This document shows positions 34,266-43,686 of a stretch of 64,000 bases of DNA, in pieces. The stretch comes from JADCGM01 sp943368345 (GTDB taxonomy: Bacteria; Pseudomonadota; Alphaproteobacteria; Sphingomonadales; Sphingomonadaceae): positions 1-64,000 of the forward strand of contig CALRKY020000011.1 in the NCBI GenBank assembly GCA_943368345.1, written 5' to 3'. The first letter of the stretch is position 1; each line of letters opens with the position of its first letter. The position numbers and the translations under genes were made by a program. The notes under the pieces were generated by a model. That model made no database searches. It saw only the letters and a list, made by a program, of their open reading frames with translations, and was not told the origin of the DNA.

Positions 34266-36779
34266 TTAGAATTTATAGCCGACCTCGACCCCGAACATCC
34301 GGCGGGCGCCGGGCGAGATGAACGAGCCGCCGAACTCGACTGCGGTGATCACTTCGCTCAAATATTTCTTGTCGGTGACATTGTCGGCAAAGGCGGTGAC
34401 CGACCAGTTGCCGCCTTCAAGGCCGAAGCGCAGGTCGAGCGTACCGTAAGCCTCCCGCTGGGCAATGCCGTAGCGGGCGTTGCCGACCACGGCGGGCAGG
34501 GCGAGGGCGGAAATCGGCAGCAGGCCGCTGAACAGGGTCGGGCGGACCTGATCCTGCACGGTGTGGAAATAGGTCGGCCCAGTGACCCGGTAATCGGCGC
34601 GGGCGACGACATCGATGGCGTCGCTGACCGGATAGTCGATCTGGGTGCCGAAATTCAGGGTATAGTCGGCGGTATAGGGCGACTTGTTGCCGACGGTGTC
34701 CGGCCGCGACCGGTTCCGCTTGATCTTGGAATCGGTGACATTGCCCGATCCGTACACCGTCCAGCCGTCGGCGAGCTTGGCAGAGAGGTTCAGTTCGGCC
34801 CCCTTCAAGTCAACCTTGTCGATGTTGGAGACGACGCGCAGCAGGCCGAAGGCGCCGACAAAAAATTCGAAAAACTGCATGTCGGTGACTTGGGTGTAAT
34901 AGCCGGCCAGATCATAGGTGATCGGCCCCACTTTGCCCTTCAAGCCGGCCTCAAACGCGCTCGACCGTTCTTTGCGGAACTTGTCATTGATGGTCACACC
35001 GGCGCCGAAAAACGCGTTGAAGGAGGCATCGACGATGGCCTTTGAGCCGCTATTATTGAAGCCACCGGATTTGAAGCCAATGCCCCAGTCCGCATAAAGG
35101 TTGGTCTGCGGGGCGACTTCCCAGCGGACGCTAATCTTCGGCTCCAGTTGCTTGAACGTCTCGGCCTGCGGCGCGATCGATCCGGTGGCGGGAAGGCCAG
35201 GGTTAATCTTGGCACCGGTGAACGGATCGACGACATTGGGGACCAAATTGGTCACCCGACGCCGCTCGATATCATAGCGCAGCGCAGCGCTGATATCGAA
35301 GCTGTCGCTCACCTCATACTCGCCCGAGGCAAAGGCGGCATAGACATTGGTGCCGAACCGGTCATCAAACAGCTGCGACGTCGGGTTGGTGCTGGTCGGG
35401 GCATTGTACAGCTGCTGGGTCACGCCCGCCCCGGTGTCGGCCCCCAGGCTGACGCCGACATGCCGGTTGATGTGCAGATAATAGGCCCCAAGCTGCCAGT
35501 CGAACTGATTGTCGCCATTGGACGCCAGCCGGATTTCGCCACTGTAATCGGTCTGGTTGCGCAGCTGATATTGGGTGCCGTCGCAAGTGGTCGGGGAATA
35601 GGCCCCGAAGGTCGATCCGTTGGCCGGCGCAAAGATGAACGGCACCGGGATCTGCCCGATAAAGGTCGGCGGATTCTGCGGGAAGCCGGTCAGCGCCGCC
35701 GTTGTGGCAAAGCAGCGGTTGACCCCGGTCGCCCCCGCGGCCGTCGCTGCCGAAATGTAGCGGGCGAAATCGGCGGAAGTGCCGTCAGCGGTCAGGTCAT
35801 TCTGGATGCTGCTGACCAGCGCCCAGGCGGTCAGCGTCGTTGCCCCGAAATCATGGTCAAGCTTGAAGGAGGCTTCGAAGGTCTGCTGATCGTTGGTCGG
35901 GCGGATGTTGGAATAATAGCGGAAGGGGTGCCGATTGACATTCTCGTTGAACGCCGCGTTCACCGCCGCAAAATTCGGCAGGTGGAAGGAGGCGTTGAAG
36001 TTGATCGATGCCCCCGAAAGCTCGCCATATTTCAGCTTGGCGTCAAATTTGGTGGCGTCCCCAATGTCGCCAGTCAGGCGGCCGTTGATGTTGAAGCTTT
36101 CCTGATCGTCGACGACCTTCCGGTTGAGGAAGACATTCCGGTAAAAGCCGTCGGTGGTCCGGTAATCAGCGGACAATAGGAACCCGACACTATCGCTCAC
36201 CGGTCCGGCGATATGGGCGTTGGCGGTAACCGTGGTCTCATTGGCATAGCTGGCCTTCATCGCGCCGGTCAGCGTCTCGGTCGGCTTCAGGGTCTGGAGC
36301 ACGATCGCTCCGGCAGCGGCATTCCGCCCGTACAGCGCGCCCTGCGGACCCTTCAGCACTTCGATCTGGCGGAGCGTTCCCTGATTTTGGTTCAGGGCGG
36401 CGGTGTTGGTTTTCAGGATACCGTCAACCACCAGCGCCACCGAGCTTTCGGCATCGCGCGCGCCGTTGATCCCGCGAATGTTGATCTGCGAATCCCCGGC
36501 CTCCGCCGTGCTGGTCACGATGGTGACACCCGGGGTCAGCTTGATGAAATCCTCGGCCCGCTGGATGTCGGCCTTGATGATGGCGTCGGCGCTGAACGCG
36601 GTGACCGAGGCTGGAACCTCCGACAGGCTTTCCGACACCCGCCGTGCTGTCACGATGATCTCGCCGCTGTCCTCCACATCGGCGGCGGCGGCCGCTGCGG
36701 GGGCGGTCTGGGCTTGGACGGCACCTGCGGCCAACACCCAGGCGATTACGCTTGCGCTCACTGCCATCCGAACCTGCAT
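34266..36779 (-). CDS. TonB-dependent outer-membrane receptor
   Basis: An 837-residue protein with a signal peptide (cleaved near AVQAQ), a TonB box (GEIIVTARR) and a plug domain containing NIRGINGARD and the region IEVLKGPQGALYGRNAAAG. A C-terminal 22-strand barrel follows and ends in an aromatic residue (VEVGYKF). It takes up a scarce compound using TonB energy. It shares a divergent promoter region with a GntR/FCD regulator. The palindrome TTGTATACAA lies 37 bases upstream of its start, suggesting control by that regulator together with the catabolic genes that follow. The ligand is unknown; a nitrogenous heterocycle is a guess from context. Confidence 0.92.
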   Translation of the reverse strand: MQVRMAVSASVIAWVLAAGAVQAQTAPAAAAAADVEDSGEIIVTARRVSESLSEVPASVTAFSADAIIKADIQRAEDFIKLTPGVTIVTSTAEAGDSQINIRGINGARDAESSVALVVDGILKTNTAALNQNQGTLRQIEVLKGPQGALYGRNAAAGAIVLQTLKPTETLTGAMKASYANETTVTANAHIAGPVSDSVGFLLSADYRTTDGFYRNVFLNRKVVDDQESFNINGRLTGDIGDATKFDAKLKYGELSGASINFNASFHLPNFAAVNAAFNENVNRHPFRYYSNIRPTNDQQTFEASFKLDHDFGATTLTAWALVSSIQNDLTADGTSADFARYISAATAAGATGVNRCFATTAALTGFPQNPPTFIGQIPVPFIFAPANGSTFGAYSPTTCDGTQYQLRNQTDYSGEIRLASNGDNQFDWQLGAYYLHINRHVGVSLGADTGAGVTQQLYNAPTSTNPTSQLFDDRFGTNVYAAFASGEYEVSDSFDISAALRYDIERRRVTNLVPNVVDPFTGAKINPGLPATGSIAPQAETFKQLEPKISVRWEVAPQTNLYADWGIGFKSGGFNNSGSKAIVDASFNAFFGAGVTINDKFRKERSSAFEAGLKGKVGPITYDLAGYYTQVTDMQFFEFFVGAFGLLRVVSNIDKVDLKGAELNLSAKLADGWTVYGSGNVTDSKIKRNRSRPDTVGNKSPYTADYTLNFGTQIDYPVSDAIDVVARADYRVTGPTYFHTVQDQVRPTLFSGLLPISALALPAVVGNARYGIAQREAYGTLDLRFGLEGGNWSVTAFADNVTDKKYLSEVITAVEFGGSFISPGARRMFGVEVGYKF

Positions 36780-36815
36780 CGACTGTCTCCCGCTTGACCC
36801 AATGCCGCGACGATA

Positions 36816-36825
36816 TTGTATACAA
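36816..36825. promoter_or_regulatory. GntR/FCD operator candidate TTGTATACAA (copy 1)
   Basis: A perfect 10-bp palindrome in the divergent region between the TonB receptor and the GntR gene. The same 10 bases recur at 38805-38814. FCD-type GntR dimers typically bind short AT-containing palindromes of this size. Confidence 0.65.
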
Positions 36826-36906
36826 GTCTTGGGTCAAGCGCTCTAACCCGCTAGTCTCTTGTCGCCGGTCGGGCGTAACTTTGGCGCAACAGTTTTGGGG
36901 GCGTAC

Positions 36907-37563
36907 ATGTCGAAGGCATCGGAGCGGGCCTACACCGAAATCCGGGCCCGCATCCTGTCTGGTGCCCTGCCGCCAGGAGCCGCGCTGAAGGAGGAGGAAC
37001 TGGCGGAAAGCTGCGGCGTCAGCCGAACACCGGTTCGCGATGCGCTGCGGCGACTAGAGGCCGAAATGCATGTTGAGCGCCTCGGCGGCTCCCGCAGCTT
37101 CGTTGCCGACTGGTCGATGGATGATATCGATGACATGTTCACCCTGCGCGGCATGCTGGAGGGACATGCGGCGGCGCGGGCCGCCCGGCGCATTGGTCCG
37201 GCGGGACTGGCGGCACTCGCGGCGCACAATCAGGCGATTGCCGCAGCCATCGATGGGGCGCCGGACCTTGACGCCTTCCTCACCCACAACCGCGCCTTTC
37301 ACGCGTTGATCCTGGAGGCCGCCGGGTCGGAGCGCCTGACGTCAATGCTGTCTAGGCTGATCCAGCAACCGGTGATCCAGCGCACCGCCCGCCATTATGA
37401 TCATACCCAGCTGCTGCGGAGCCACGCCGAACATGACGAACTGCTTGCGGCACTCGGCAAAGGCGACAGCGAATGGGCCCGCGCCGTCATGACCGGCCAC
37501 ATCCGCCGCGCCTTTCACGCCTATGCGGAGACTTATGTCGGGGTGAACCGCGAGCGGGACTAA
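36907..37563 (+). CDS. GntR-family regulator, FCD (FadR C-terminal) subgroup
   Basis: A 218-residue regulator with an N-terminal winged helix-turn-helix (LKEEELAESCGVSRTPVRDALRRLEAE) and an FCD ligand domain. In that domain the metal-coordinating His residues can be picked out (NRAFHALIL, RSHAEHDELL, MTGHIRRAF). I chose ATG 36907, preceded by GGGGG; the frame extends to a TTG at 36859. It likely represses the neighbouring receptor and catabolic genes until a small carboxylic acid binds. Its stop overlaps the convergent CoA-transferase stop by four bases. Confidence 0.92.
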   Translation: MSKASERAYTEIRARILSGALPPGAALKEEELAESCGVSRTPVRDALRRLEAEMHVERLGGSRSFVADWSMDDIDDMFTLRGMLEGHAAARAARRIGPAGLAALAAHNQAIAAAIDGAPDLDAFLTHNRAFHALILEAAGSERLTSMLSRLIQQPVIQRTARHYDHTQLLRSHAEHDELLAALGKGDSEWARAVMTGHIRRAFHAYAETYVGVNRERD

Positions 37564-38741
37564 ATCACGCCTTCATCGGTCAGGGCAGCAATCTCCGCCC
37601 GCCCCATGCCGAGGATACTGCCATAGACTTCCTCATTATGCGCACCGAGGTCGGGGCCGGACCAGTCGACGGCGCCGGGGGTCGCCGACAGTTTTGGGAA
37701 TACCGATTGCATGACCAGGTTGGCGAATTCCGGATGGGCAACCTTCACCAGCGACTGGCGGGCGATAAACTGCGGGTCCTCCACCATATCCGGTGCCTTG
37801 AAAATCTTGCCGGCTGGCACCCCCTTCTCCTCCAGCAGGGCGAGCAGGTCATTCGCGGCAAAATCCTTGGTCCATTCGCCGATCAACGCATCGATTTCGG
37901 TCTGATTGTCACCACGTGCCACATGGCTGGCGAACCGGGCATCATCGCCCAATTCCGGGCGTCCCATCGCCTCCGCCATGCGCTTCCAGACTGAATCCTG
38001 ATTGGCCCCGATCAGGATTTCCCCGTCGCGGCACGGATAGACATTGGATGGCGCGATCTTGGGTAGGATCGACCCGGTGCGTTCGCGGATGACCCCGGCC
38101 TCGGTATATTCCGGGACCGTCGATTCCATCATGGCCAGCACCGCTTCATAGATGGCGGAATCGACGATCTGGCCATCGCCGGTGTTATGGCGGTGATTGA
38201 GGGCCATCAGCGCGCCGAGGCAGGCAAAGGTCGCTGCCAGCGAATCGCCGATCGACAGGCCGACCCGCGACGGCGGCGTCGATGGGTCGCCCGCCAGATT
38301 GCGCATCCCGCCCATCGCTTCGCCAATCGAGCCATAGCCCGCGCGCTTGGCATAGGGGCCGGTCTGGCCGAACCCTGACACCCGGATCATGATGATGCCC
38401 CGGTTGACCGCGCGCAGCGCGTCATAGCCCAGACCCCATTTTTCCATCGTACCGGGCCGGAAATTTTCCAGCAGGAAATCGCTTTTCCCAACCAAGCGGC
38501 GGACGATGTCCTGCCCCTTGGCCGAACGGAGGTCGAGCGTGATGCACTTCTTGTTGCGGGCAACGACCGGAAACCACACCGGCTTGCCCCGGCCCCAGGC
38601 GCGCATCGGATCACCGACTTTGGGGGGTTCGATCTTGATCACCTCGGCGCCATGATCGGCCATCAGCTGTCCACAGAACGGCCCGGCGATCAGCTGGCCC
38701 ATCTCGATCAGACGCAAGCCCTGCAACGCACCCTGTGTCAT
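37560..38741 (-). CDS. CaiB/BaiF (family III) CoA-transferase
   Basis: Family III CoA-transferases move CoA between carboxylic acids through an aspartyl-CoA intermediate. The 393-residue protein begins with the family N-terminus (LIEMGQLIAGPFCGQLMADHG followed by GAEVIKIE), and has NFRPGTMEKWGLG, the catalytic Asp region SIGDSLAA near 165-172, and GQIVDSAIYEA. The substrate pair is unknown. It is separated from the amidohydrolase gene by 119 bases that hold a second copy of the TTGTATACAA palindrome. So it may have its own promoter under the same regulator. Confidence 0.92.
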   Translation of the reverse strand: MTQGALQGLRLIEMGQLIAGPFCGQLMADHGAEVIKIEPPKVGDPMRAWGRGKPVWFPVVARNKKCITLDLRSAKGQDIVRRLVGKSDFLLENFRPGTMEKWGLGYDALRAVNRGIIMIRVSGFGQTGPYAKRAGYGSIGEAMGGMRNLAGDPSTPPSRVGLSIGDSLAATFACLGALMALNHRHNTGDGQIVDSAIYEAVLAMMESTVPEYTEAGVIRERTGSILPKIAPSNVYPCRDGEILIGANQDSVWKRMAEAMGRPELGDDARFASHVARGDNQTEIDALIGEWTKDFAANDLLALLEEKGVPAGKIFKAPDMVEDPQFIARQSLVKVAHPEFANLVMQSVFPKLSATPGAVDWSGPDLGAHNEEVYGSILGMGRAEIAALTDEGVI

Positions 38742-38802
38742 TTGCCGTCATCCCTTTGCCCGTGCTGCCCCGCCCTTAGCGCGCAGCCCGCAATCCGCGC
38801 CA

Positions 38803-38816
38803 ATTTGTATACAAAT
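38803..38816. promoter_or_regulatory. GntR/FCD operator candidate ATTTGTATACAAAT (copy 2)
   Basis: A perfect 14-bp palindrome containing the same TTGTATACAA core as copy 1. It lies 62 bases upstream of the CoA-transferase start, in the gap behind the amidohydrolase gene. Confidence 0.65.
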
Positions 38817-38860
38817 GACCGGCGCTCGGACAAGGGTGGAACTGGTATGGCGTGACGCAG

Positions 38861-39493
38861 CTAGCGAAGCCCGCCCAGAAAGCCGGTGGCATCGGCCTCT
38901 GACACCACGTCGGCATATTTGGCGTTCATGTCGAACAAATTGGCTTCGTGCGGGCCCGGGTGGCGGTCGCCGCAGGCTTCGGCGATGACGGTGGTGCGAA
39001 AGCCGTGCGACATCGCATCAACGCAGGTCGCCCGCACGCACCCGCTGGTGGTGAGGCCGGTCAGTAGCACGCTATCGATTCCGCGCGCCGTCAGGGTCGA
39101 TGCCAGGGACGTCCCGAAAAACGCGCTGGGATATTGTTTGGAGATGATCAGTTCGTCCGGCTGCGGCACCAGCCCCGCTGGCCAGCCCCCCATCGTGCTG
39201 CCCTGAAGAAAATAACGCAGCGGCGCCGCCTTCTCGAAAAACCGCCCCCCGTCGATTGCGGTCGGGTGGTAAACCACATTGGTCAGGATCACCGGAACCC
39301 CGGCGGCGCGGGCAGCAGCGCGGACCCGGAGCGCCGAGGCCAGCGCATCATCCACCCCGGCATAAAGGTCGCAGTCCGGGTCGAAATAGCCCTGGCAGAA
39401 ATCCACGAGGATGAGGGCTGGCCGCTGGCCAAAGCCCACGCGGGTGCCGTAAGCCTTGGCATAGTTCGCCCCAAGCTCTTCTGCCTGTGTCAC
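38861..39493 (-). CDS. Isochorismatase-family cysteine amidohydrolase (N-carbamoylsarcosine amidase-like)
   Basis: A 210-residue cysteine hydrolase. The triad can be read: Asp in ILVDFCQGYFDPD, Lys in IISKQYPSAFFGT, and Cys in GLTTSGCVRATCVD. The ending FDMNAKYADVV is common in N-carbamoylsarcosine amidases and maleamate amidohydrolases. With hydantoinase A/B just upstream, hydrolysis of an N-carbamoyl amino acid to amino acid, ammonia and CO2 is the likeliest role, as in creatinine and N-methylhydantoin breakdown. It starts 6 bases after the hydantoinase B stop. The exact substrate is not proven. Confidence 0.88.
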   Translation of the reverse strand: MTQAEELGANYAKAYGTRVGFGQRPALILVDFCQGYFDPDCDLYAGVDDALASALRVRAAARAAGVPVILTNVVYHPTAIDGGRFFEKAAPLRYFLQGSTMGGWPAGLVPQPDELIISKQYPSAFFGTSLASTLTARGIDSVLLTGLTTSGCVRATCVDAMSHGFRTTVIAEACGDRHPGPHEANLFDMNAKYADVVSEADATGFLGGLR

Positions 39494-39499
39494 CCGGCC

Positions 39500-41383
39500 T
39501 TACTCGGCAGCGATGGCTTGGGGCCGCGCCCACACCGGCTGTTTCGGCGCCGGCAGGCCAGTCTCCGCCAGTGAATTAGCGCGCAGCGTCGTGATATCCG
39601 GCCCCATGTTGAAGGTGGGCAGCACCGCCGGACGATTGGCCCGCATCTCGGTGCGCAACTGCTCGGTGGCTGCAACATCGACGCTGCGGTCGCCCGCAAT
39701 CACGACGCCGTACCGCCGCGCACCGCCTTCGCTCACCAGTCCCTGCACGACTTCCTTCGCCACCAGCTCCGGGTCGCGGGTCAGCGGGTCGCCCCAGCCG
39801 CCGCCGCCCCAGGTGATGAAATCGAGCTCATCACCAGCCTCGACCTCGATATCTTCCTTCTTGTTGCCGACGATGGTTTCGGTGCCATCCGCTTTGCGAA
39901 GGACCTTCCGCGCCCGGGTTCCCGGTTCCCCGCCATTGACACCCCAGGGCGGCACGAACCAGCGGTCATCATGGATGGCGATCTGCCCCGGCTCCAGAAA
40001 GCGGTAGGTCATCAAAATGCCGTTGCCGCCCCGGAAGAAGCCAGCCCCGCCCGAATCCGCCACCGTCTCATAGCGTTCGATGATCAGCGGGAAATAGCGT
40101 TCGAGGAACTCGTTCGGCACATTGGTGAAGTTCGGCCACAGTGAATGGCCATCCGGCCCGTCACCAAAGGGGCGTCCCGGAATGCCGCCAAAGCCAATCT
40201 GGAACAGCTGGAACCAGGTCCCGGTCTTGTCGGTGCCGGAGTAGAATAGATGCGGGGAGGAGGAAAATCCGGCGGCGCACAGGAAGTCCGGCGTTTTCTG
40301 GCCGAGCAATCCGCCGAGGATATCGAAAATCCGCCCCAGCGCATGGGTCCGGCCCGACAACGCCGCCGGGAATTTCGGTTTCAACAGCGACCCGTCCGGA
40401 ATGCGCACATCGATCAGGTCATAATAGCCATCGTTGAACAGGATCTGAGGGTCGAACACCATGATCATGTAGATGCCGAAGAACATCCGCATCATATTCT
40501 CGTTGAGCAGGAAGTTGATCGAGCCCTTGGACTGCGGATCGGTGCCGGTGAAATCCAGCACCACCCGGCCGTTCTCCCGCCACATCGTGCATTTGATCTT
40601 GTACGGGCCGTAGCCCATGCCGTCGTCGCAGATATAATCCTCAAAACTGACCGGAGCCTCGCCGATAGCGGTTTCGATCAGCTGCTTCATCGCGCGGTGA
40701 TTGCGCGCCAGCAAATCCTCGCAGGCGGAGACAAACACGTCGTCGCCAAAGCGTTCGCACATTTCGATGACCCGGCGCGCCGCGACCCGGCAGGACGCGA
40801 TCAGCGCGTTCAAGTCGGCCTTGCACCATTCGGGGGTGCGCGTCTGGTGCATCACCAGCTTGACCAGGTCTTCGTTATAGACGCCCTGTTTCCAGATTTT
40901 GACCGGCGGAATCCGCACGCCTTCCTGGAAGATCGACGTCGCATCAATCGGCATCGACCCGGCGACCTTGCCACCAATGTCGCTCTGGTGTCCGAACATC
41001 GAGGTATAGGCGACCAGCCGCCCGTCCTTGAACACCGGCAGCAGCACCAGCCAGTCATTGTTATGACTGATCGCCCCTTCGACCGAATAGGGATCGGACA
41101 GGAAGATCATGTCCCCGTCTTCGACCGTGCCGTCGAACCCATCGAGGAATGGGCCGATATAGCTGCCAAACTGGCCGACGATCATCCGGCCCTTGTGGTC
41201 GGCAATCAGCGGGAAGGCATCGCCCTGCTCGCGGATACCGGGCGACATAGCAGTGCGGACCAGCGTGGTGTCCATCTCAACGCGCGCATTCCGCAGCGCA
41301 TTCTCGATGATGTCGAGAGTAACCGGATCAATCGGCCGCCGCTCGAACGGGGTTTGGTTGGCTTGGATGATGGTGGCGCGCAT
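39500..41383 (-). CDS. hyuB: Hydantoinase B / oxoprolinase-family subunit
   Basis: A 627-residue HyuB protein. The N-terminal stretch PVTLDIIENALRNARVEMD, then SPGIREQGDAFPLI, FLSDPYSVEGAISHNND and GSINFLLNENMMR, are family landmarks; GGNGILMTYRF and DGPDGHSLWPN lie in the second half. HyuA and HyuB together hydrolyse hydantoins, 5-oxoproline or N-methylhydantoin using ATP; a related subgroup carboxylates aromatic ketones. The gene follows hyuA by 14 bases. Which ring is opened cannot be told from sequence. Confidence 0.92.
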   Translation of the reverse strand: MRATIIQANQTPFERRPIDPVTLDIIENALRNARVEMDTTLVRTAMSPGIREQGDAFPLIADHKGRMIVGQFGSYIGPFLDGFDGTVEDGDMIFLSDPYSVEGAISHNNDWLVLLPVFKDGRLVAYTSMFGHQSDIGGKVAGSMPIDATSIFQEGVRIPPVKIWKQGVYNEDLVKLVMHQTRTPEWCKADLNALIASCRVAARRVIEMCERFGDDVFVSACEDLLARNHRAMKQLIETAIGEAPVSFEDYICDDGMGYGPYKIKCTMWRENGRVVLDFTGTDPQSKGSINFLLNENMMRMFFGIYMIMVFDPQILFNDGYYDLIDVRIPDGSLLKPKFPAALSGRTHALGRIFDILGGLLGQKTPDFLCAAGFSSSPHLFYSGTDKTGTWFQLFQIGFGGIPGRPFGDGPDGHSLWPNFTNVPNEFLERYFPLIIERYETVADSGGAGFFRGGNGILMTYRFLEPGQIAIHDDRWFVPPWGVNGGEPGTRARKVLRKADGTETIVGNKKEDIEVEAGDELDFITWGGGGWGDPLTRDPELVAKEVVQGLVSEGGARRYGVVIAGDRSVDVAATEQLRTEMRANRPAVLPTFNMGPDITTLRANSLAETGLPAPKQPVWARPQAIAAE

Positions 41384-41397
41384 GGGGTCTGTGTCCC

Positions 41398-43446
41398 TCA
41401 GGCCGGAGTGATCATGATGTTGCCGAACCCGTCGACCGTGCCGATGTGGCGCGTCTCAATGAGTGTGGTCGAATCCATCTCGGTAACGATGGCCGAGCCC
41501 CTGATGATGTCCCCGGCCCGCAGTTTTGCACGGTCGTAAATGACCGCAGCCTGCGCCGCGCCGTCCATCCACAGTTCGTGGTCCCGCAACTTGGCCGCGA
41601 CCGGATTGCCGTCGCCCTTGGGCAGTTGGTGGGCCGGAAGCTCAAGGGCGCGCCCAAGCGCCACGGCGCGCAGGTTCACCAGTTCATGTTCGCTGTCCAT
41701 GTTGAAGGTGAACAGGCGGCGATGTTCGTCGTCGAAGCGTTTGGTCAGCGCCGCAATCCCGCCGGCCTTCAGCGTGGCCAGATCGATGGTCATCGGCACT
41801 TCAAACGCCTGGCCCGAATAGCGGACATCAATCTCGAACGAGGTTTCGATGTCGGCAGAGGCCACTCCGTCGGCGGCCAATTCGGCCCGGACCTGCGCAT
41901 CCATGTCGGCGAGCAGTCCGAGCACTTCGGCAGCGCTGGTTTCCGACACCCGCTTCGACAGCGACCGCGCGGTTTCGGTCCGGGTCCGGGTCGTCGCATC
42001 GCCGAGTGCGCAGAGCACCCCGGGCGACACCGGCGACACCGCCGGATAGCTGCCCATCAAGCGGGCTACAGCGTTGACATGCAGCGGCCCCGCCCCGCCA
42101 AAGCCCATCAGCGCAAAGTCGCGCGGGTCATAGCCCTGCTGGACCGAGATCATCCGGAGCGCCCCGAACATATTCTCGTTGACGATGTCGATGATGCCGC
42201 GCGCCGCCGCCATCAGCGGGATCGACAGGGCGTCGGCGATCGTTTGCACCGCCTTTGTCGCGGCCGGCCTGTCGAGCTTGAACGCCCCGCCCAGCAGATT
42301 TTCGGGCAAATAGCCCAGCACGACATTGGCGTCGGTCACTGTCGGCAGCTCTCCGCCCTTGCCGTAGGCCGCCGGCCCCGGCACCGCGCCTGCCGATTGT
42401 GGACCAACGCGCAGCGCCCCGGTCAGTTCCGGCACATAGGCAATCGACCCACCCCCTGCGCCAACTGTTTTCACGTCAAGCGATGACGCCCGCACCGACA
42501 AATGGCCGACTTCAGTCGTCCGCACCCGGCGCGGCTCGCCATGTTCGATCAGCGCCACATCGGTGGAGGTGCCGCCAACGTCGAGCGTCAGGATGTTCTT
42601 GAGACCGGCATTCTTTGCCACCCACAGCGCCCCGGTCACCCCGCCTGCCGGACCCGACATCAGCAGGGCCACCGGATGTTCCTCGGCCTTTTGCGATGAC
42701 ATCAGACCGCCGTCGGAGCGCAGCAGCGACAGCTTGCCGGTCATCCCGACCTGCTCCAGCCGCCCGCGCAGATTGCGGACATAGCGCCCGACCAAAGGCC
42801 TGACCGCCGCGTTGGCGACCGTGGTCAGCGTCCGCTCATATTCCTGCATCTCCGGCAGCACGACATGGCTCAGCGACAGCGGCACACCCGGCAGCATTTC
42901 GGCGGCAATCTCGCCAATCCGTTTTTCATGCGCGCCGTTCAGATAGGCGTTGACCAGGCTGACGGTCAGCGCCTCAATCCCCCGGGCCTTGAGCACGGCC
43001 AGTTGCGCCCGCACATCGGCTTCGTCGAGCGGTTGGAGTTCGCGGCCCTGCGCATCCATCCGGCCTTTGACCTCGACCGTATCCTCCAGCGCTGCAAGCG
43101 GGGTCGGCTTCGGCCAGACAATCCACCCGGCAAGGCCACCCGGCACGAAGCTGCGCGCAATCTGCATCACCTGCCGGTAGCCTGCCGTCGTCACCAGCCC
43201 GACCCGCGCGCCCTTGCCCTCCAGCATCGCGTTGGTGGCGACCGTGGTTCCGTGCAGGAACACCTCAATCTGGGAAGGCTTGACCCCGGCCTGGGCGCAA
43301 ATCGCTTCAACCCCGTTCAAAATGCCTTCACTGCTGTCATGCGGTGTCGATGGCGTCTTGGTCCGCCAGAAATCTCCGGTGGCATCATCAAACAGCAACA
43401 GATCGGTAAAGGTCCCGCCAACGTCGACACCCAAGCGATAGGACAT
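41398..43446 (-). CDS. hyuA: Hydantoinase A / oxoprolinase-family ATPase subunit
   Basis: A 682-residue HyuA protein of the actin-like ATPase fold. The phosphate-1 loop GVDVGGTFTDLLLFD opens the protein, HGTTVATNAMLE follows near 67-78, and LTLDVGGTSTDVALI gives the second phosphate motif near 285-299. The C-terminal half carries GFGGAGPLH. It provides ATP-driven activation for ring opening with HyuB. It is the first gene of the hyuA-hyuB-amidohydrolase set. A 10-bp palindrome CTAGCGCTAG lies at 43571-43580 in the promoter region. Confidence 0.93.
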   Translation of the reverse strand: MSYRLGVDVGGTFTDLLLFDDATGDFWRTKTPSTPHDSSEGILNGVEAICAQAGVKPSQIEVFLHGTTVATNAMLEGKGARVGLVTTAGYRQVMQIARSFVPGGLAGWIVWPKPTPLAALEDTVEVKGRMDAQGRELQPLDEADVRAQLAVLKARGIEALTVSLVNAYLNGAHEKRIGEIAAEMLPGVPLSLSHVVLPEMQEYERTLTTVANAAVRPLVGRYVRNLRGRLEQVGMTGKLSLLRSDGGLMSSQKAEEHPVALLMSGPAGGVTGALWVAKNAGLKNILTLDVGGTSTDVALIEHGEPRRVRTTEVGHLSVRASSLDVKTVGAGGGSIAYVPELTGALRVGPQSAGAVPGPAAYGKGGELPTVTDANVVLGYLPENLLGGAFKLDRPAATKAVQTIADALSIPLMAAARGIIDIVNENMFGALRMISVQQGYDPRDFALMGFGGAGPLHVNAVARLMGSYPAVSPVSPGVLCALGDATTRTRTETARSLSKRVSETSAAEVLGLLADMDAQVRAELAADGVASADIETSFEIDVRYSGQAFEVPMTIDLATLKAGGIAALTKRFDDEHRRLFTFNMDSEHELVNLRAVALGRALELPAHQLPKGDGNPVAAKLRDHELWMDGAAQAAVIYDRAKLRAGDIIRGSAIVTEMDSTTLIETRHIGTVDGFGNIMITPA

Positions 43447-43686
43447 GCAGACTCCCCTGATTCAGCCACGCAGACCTGCTGACCCGATGCTAGCTGCGGA
43501 ACCAGGCCCCGACTGTCCTGACCTCTCCGGCGTTTATTCGCCTTTCGGTCAAAATCAGCTTGGACACAGTCTAGCGCTAGGGGCCGGATTCGCAAGGCAA
43601 GCGGCCAGCGAGCGCGCAATGATGTCGGCGGGGATTGGTTGTGCGCCCGAGCTGTGCCATCCTCTTGCCTCACAAGGGAGGCCTGC
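43447..43686. promoter_or_regulatory. Divergent promoter region between hyuA and the cupin gene
   Basis: 240 bases without a gene. The only marked element is the perfect palindrome CTAGCGCTAG at 43571-43580. The GntR-type palindrome found at the two other units of this cluster is absent here. TTGGAC at 43559 might be a -35 box; no matching -10 box is clear. Confidence 0.3.

Noticed and set aside
40250..41539. A 429-codon plus-strand frame over hydantoinase B
   Set aside because: It is antisense to hyuB and has no family features.
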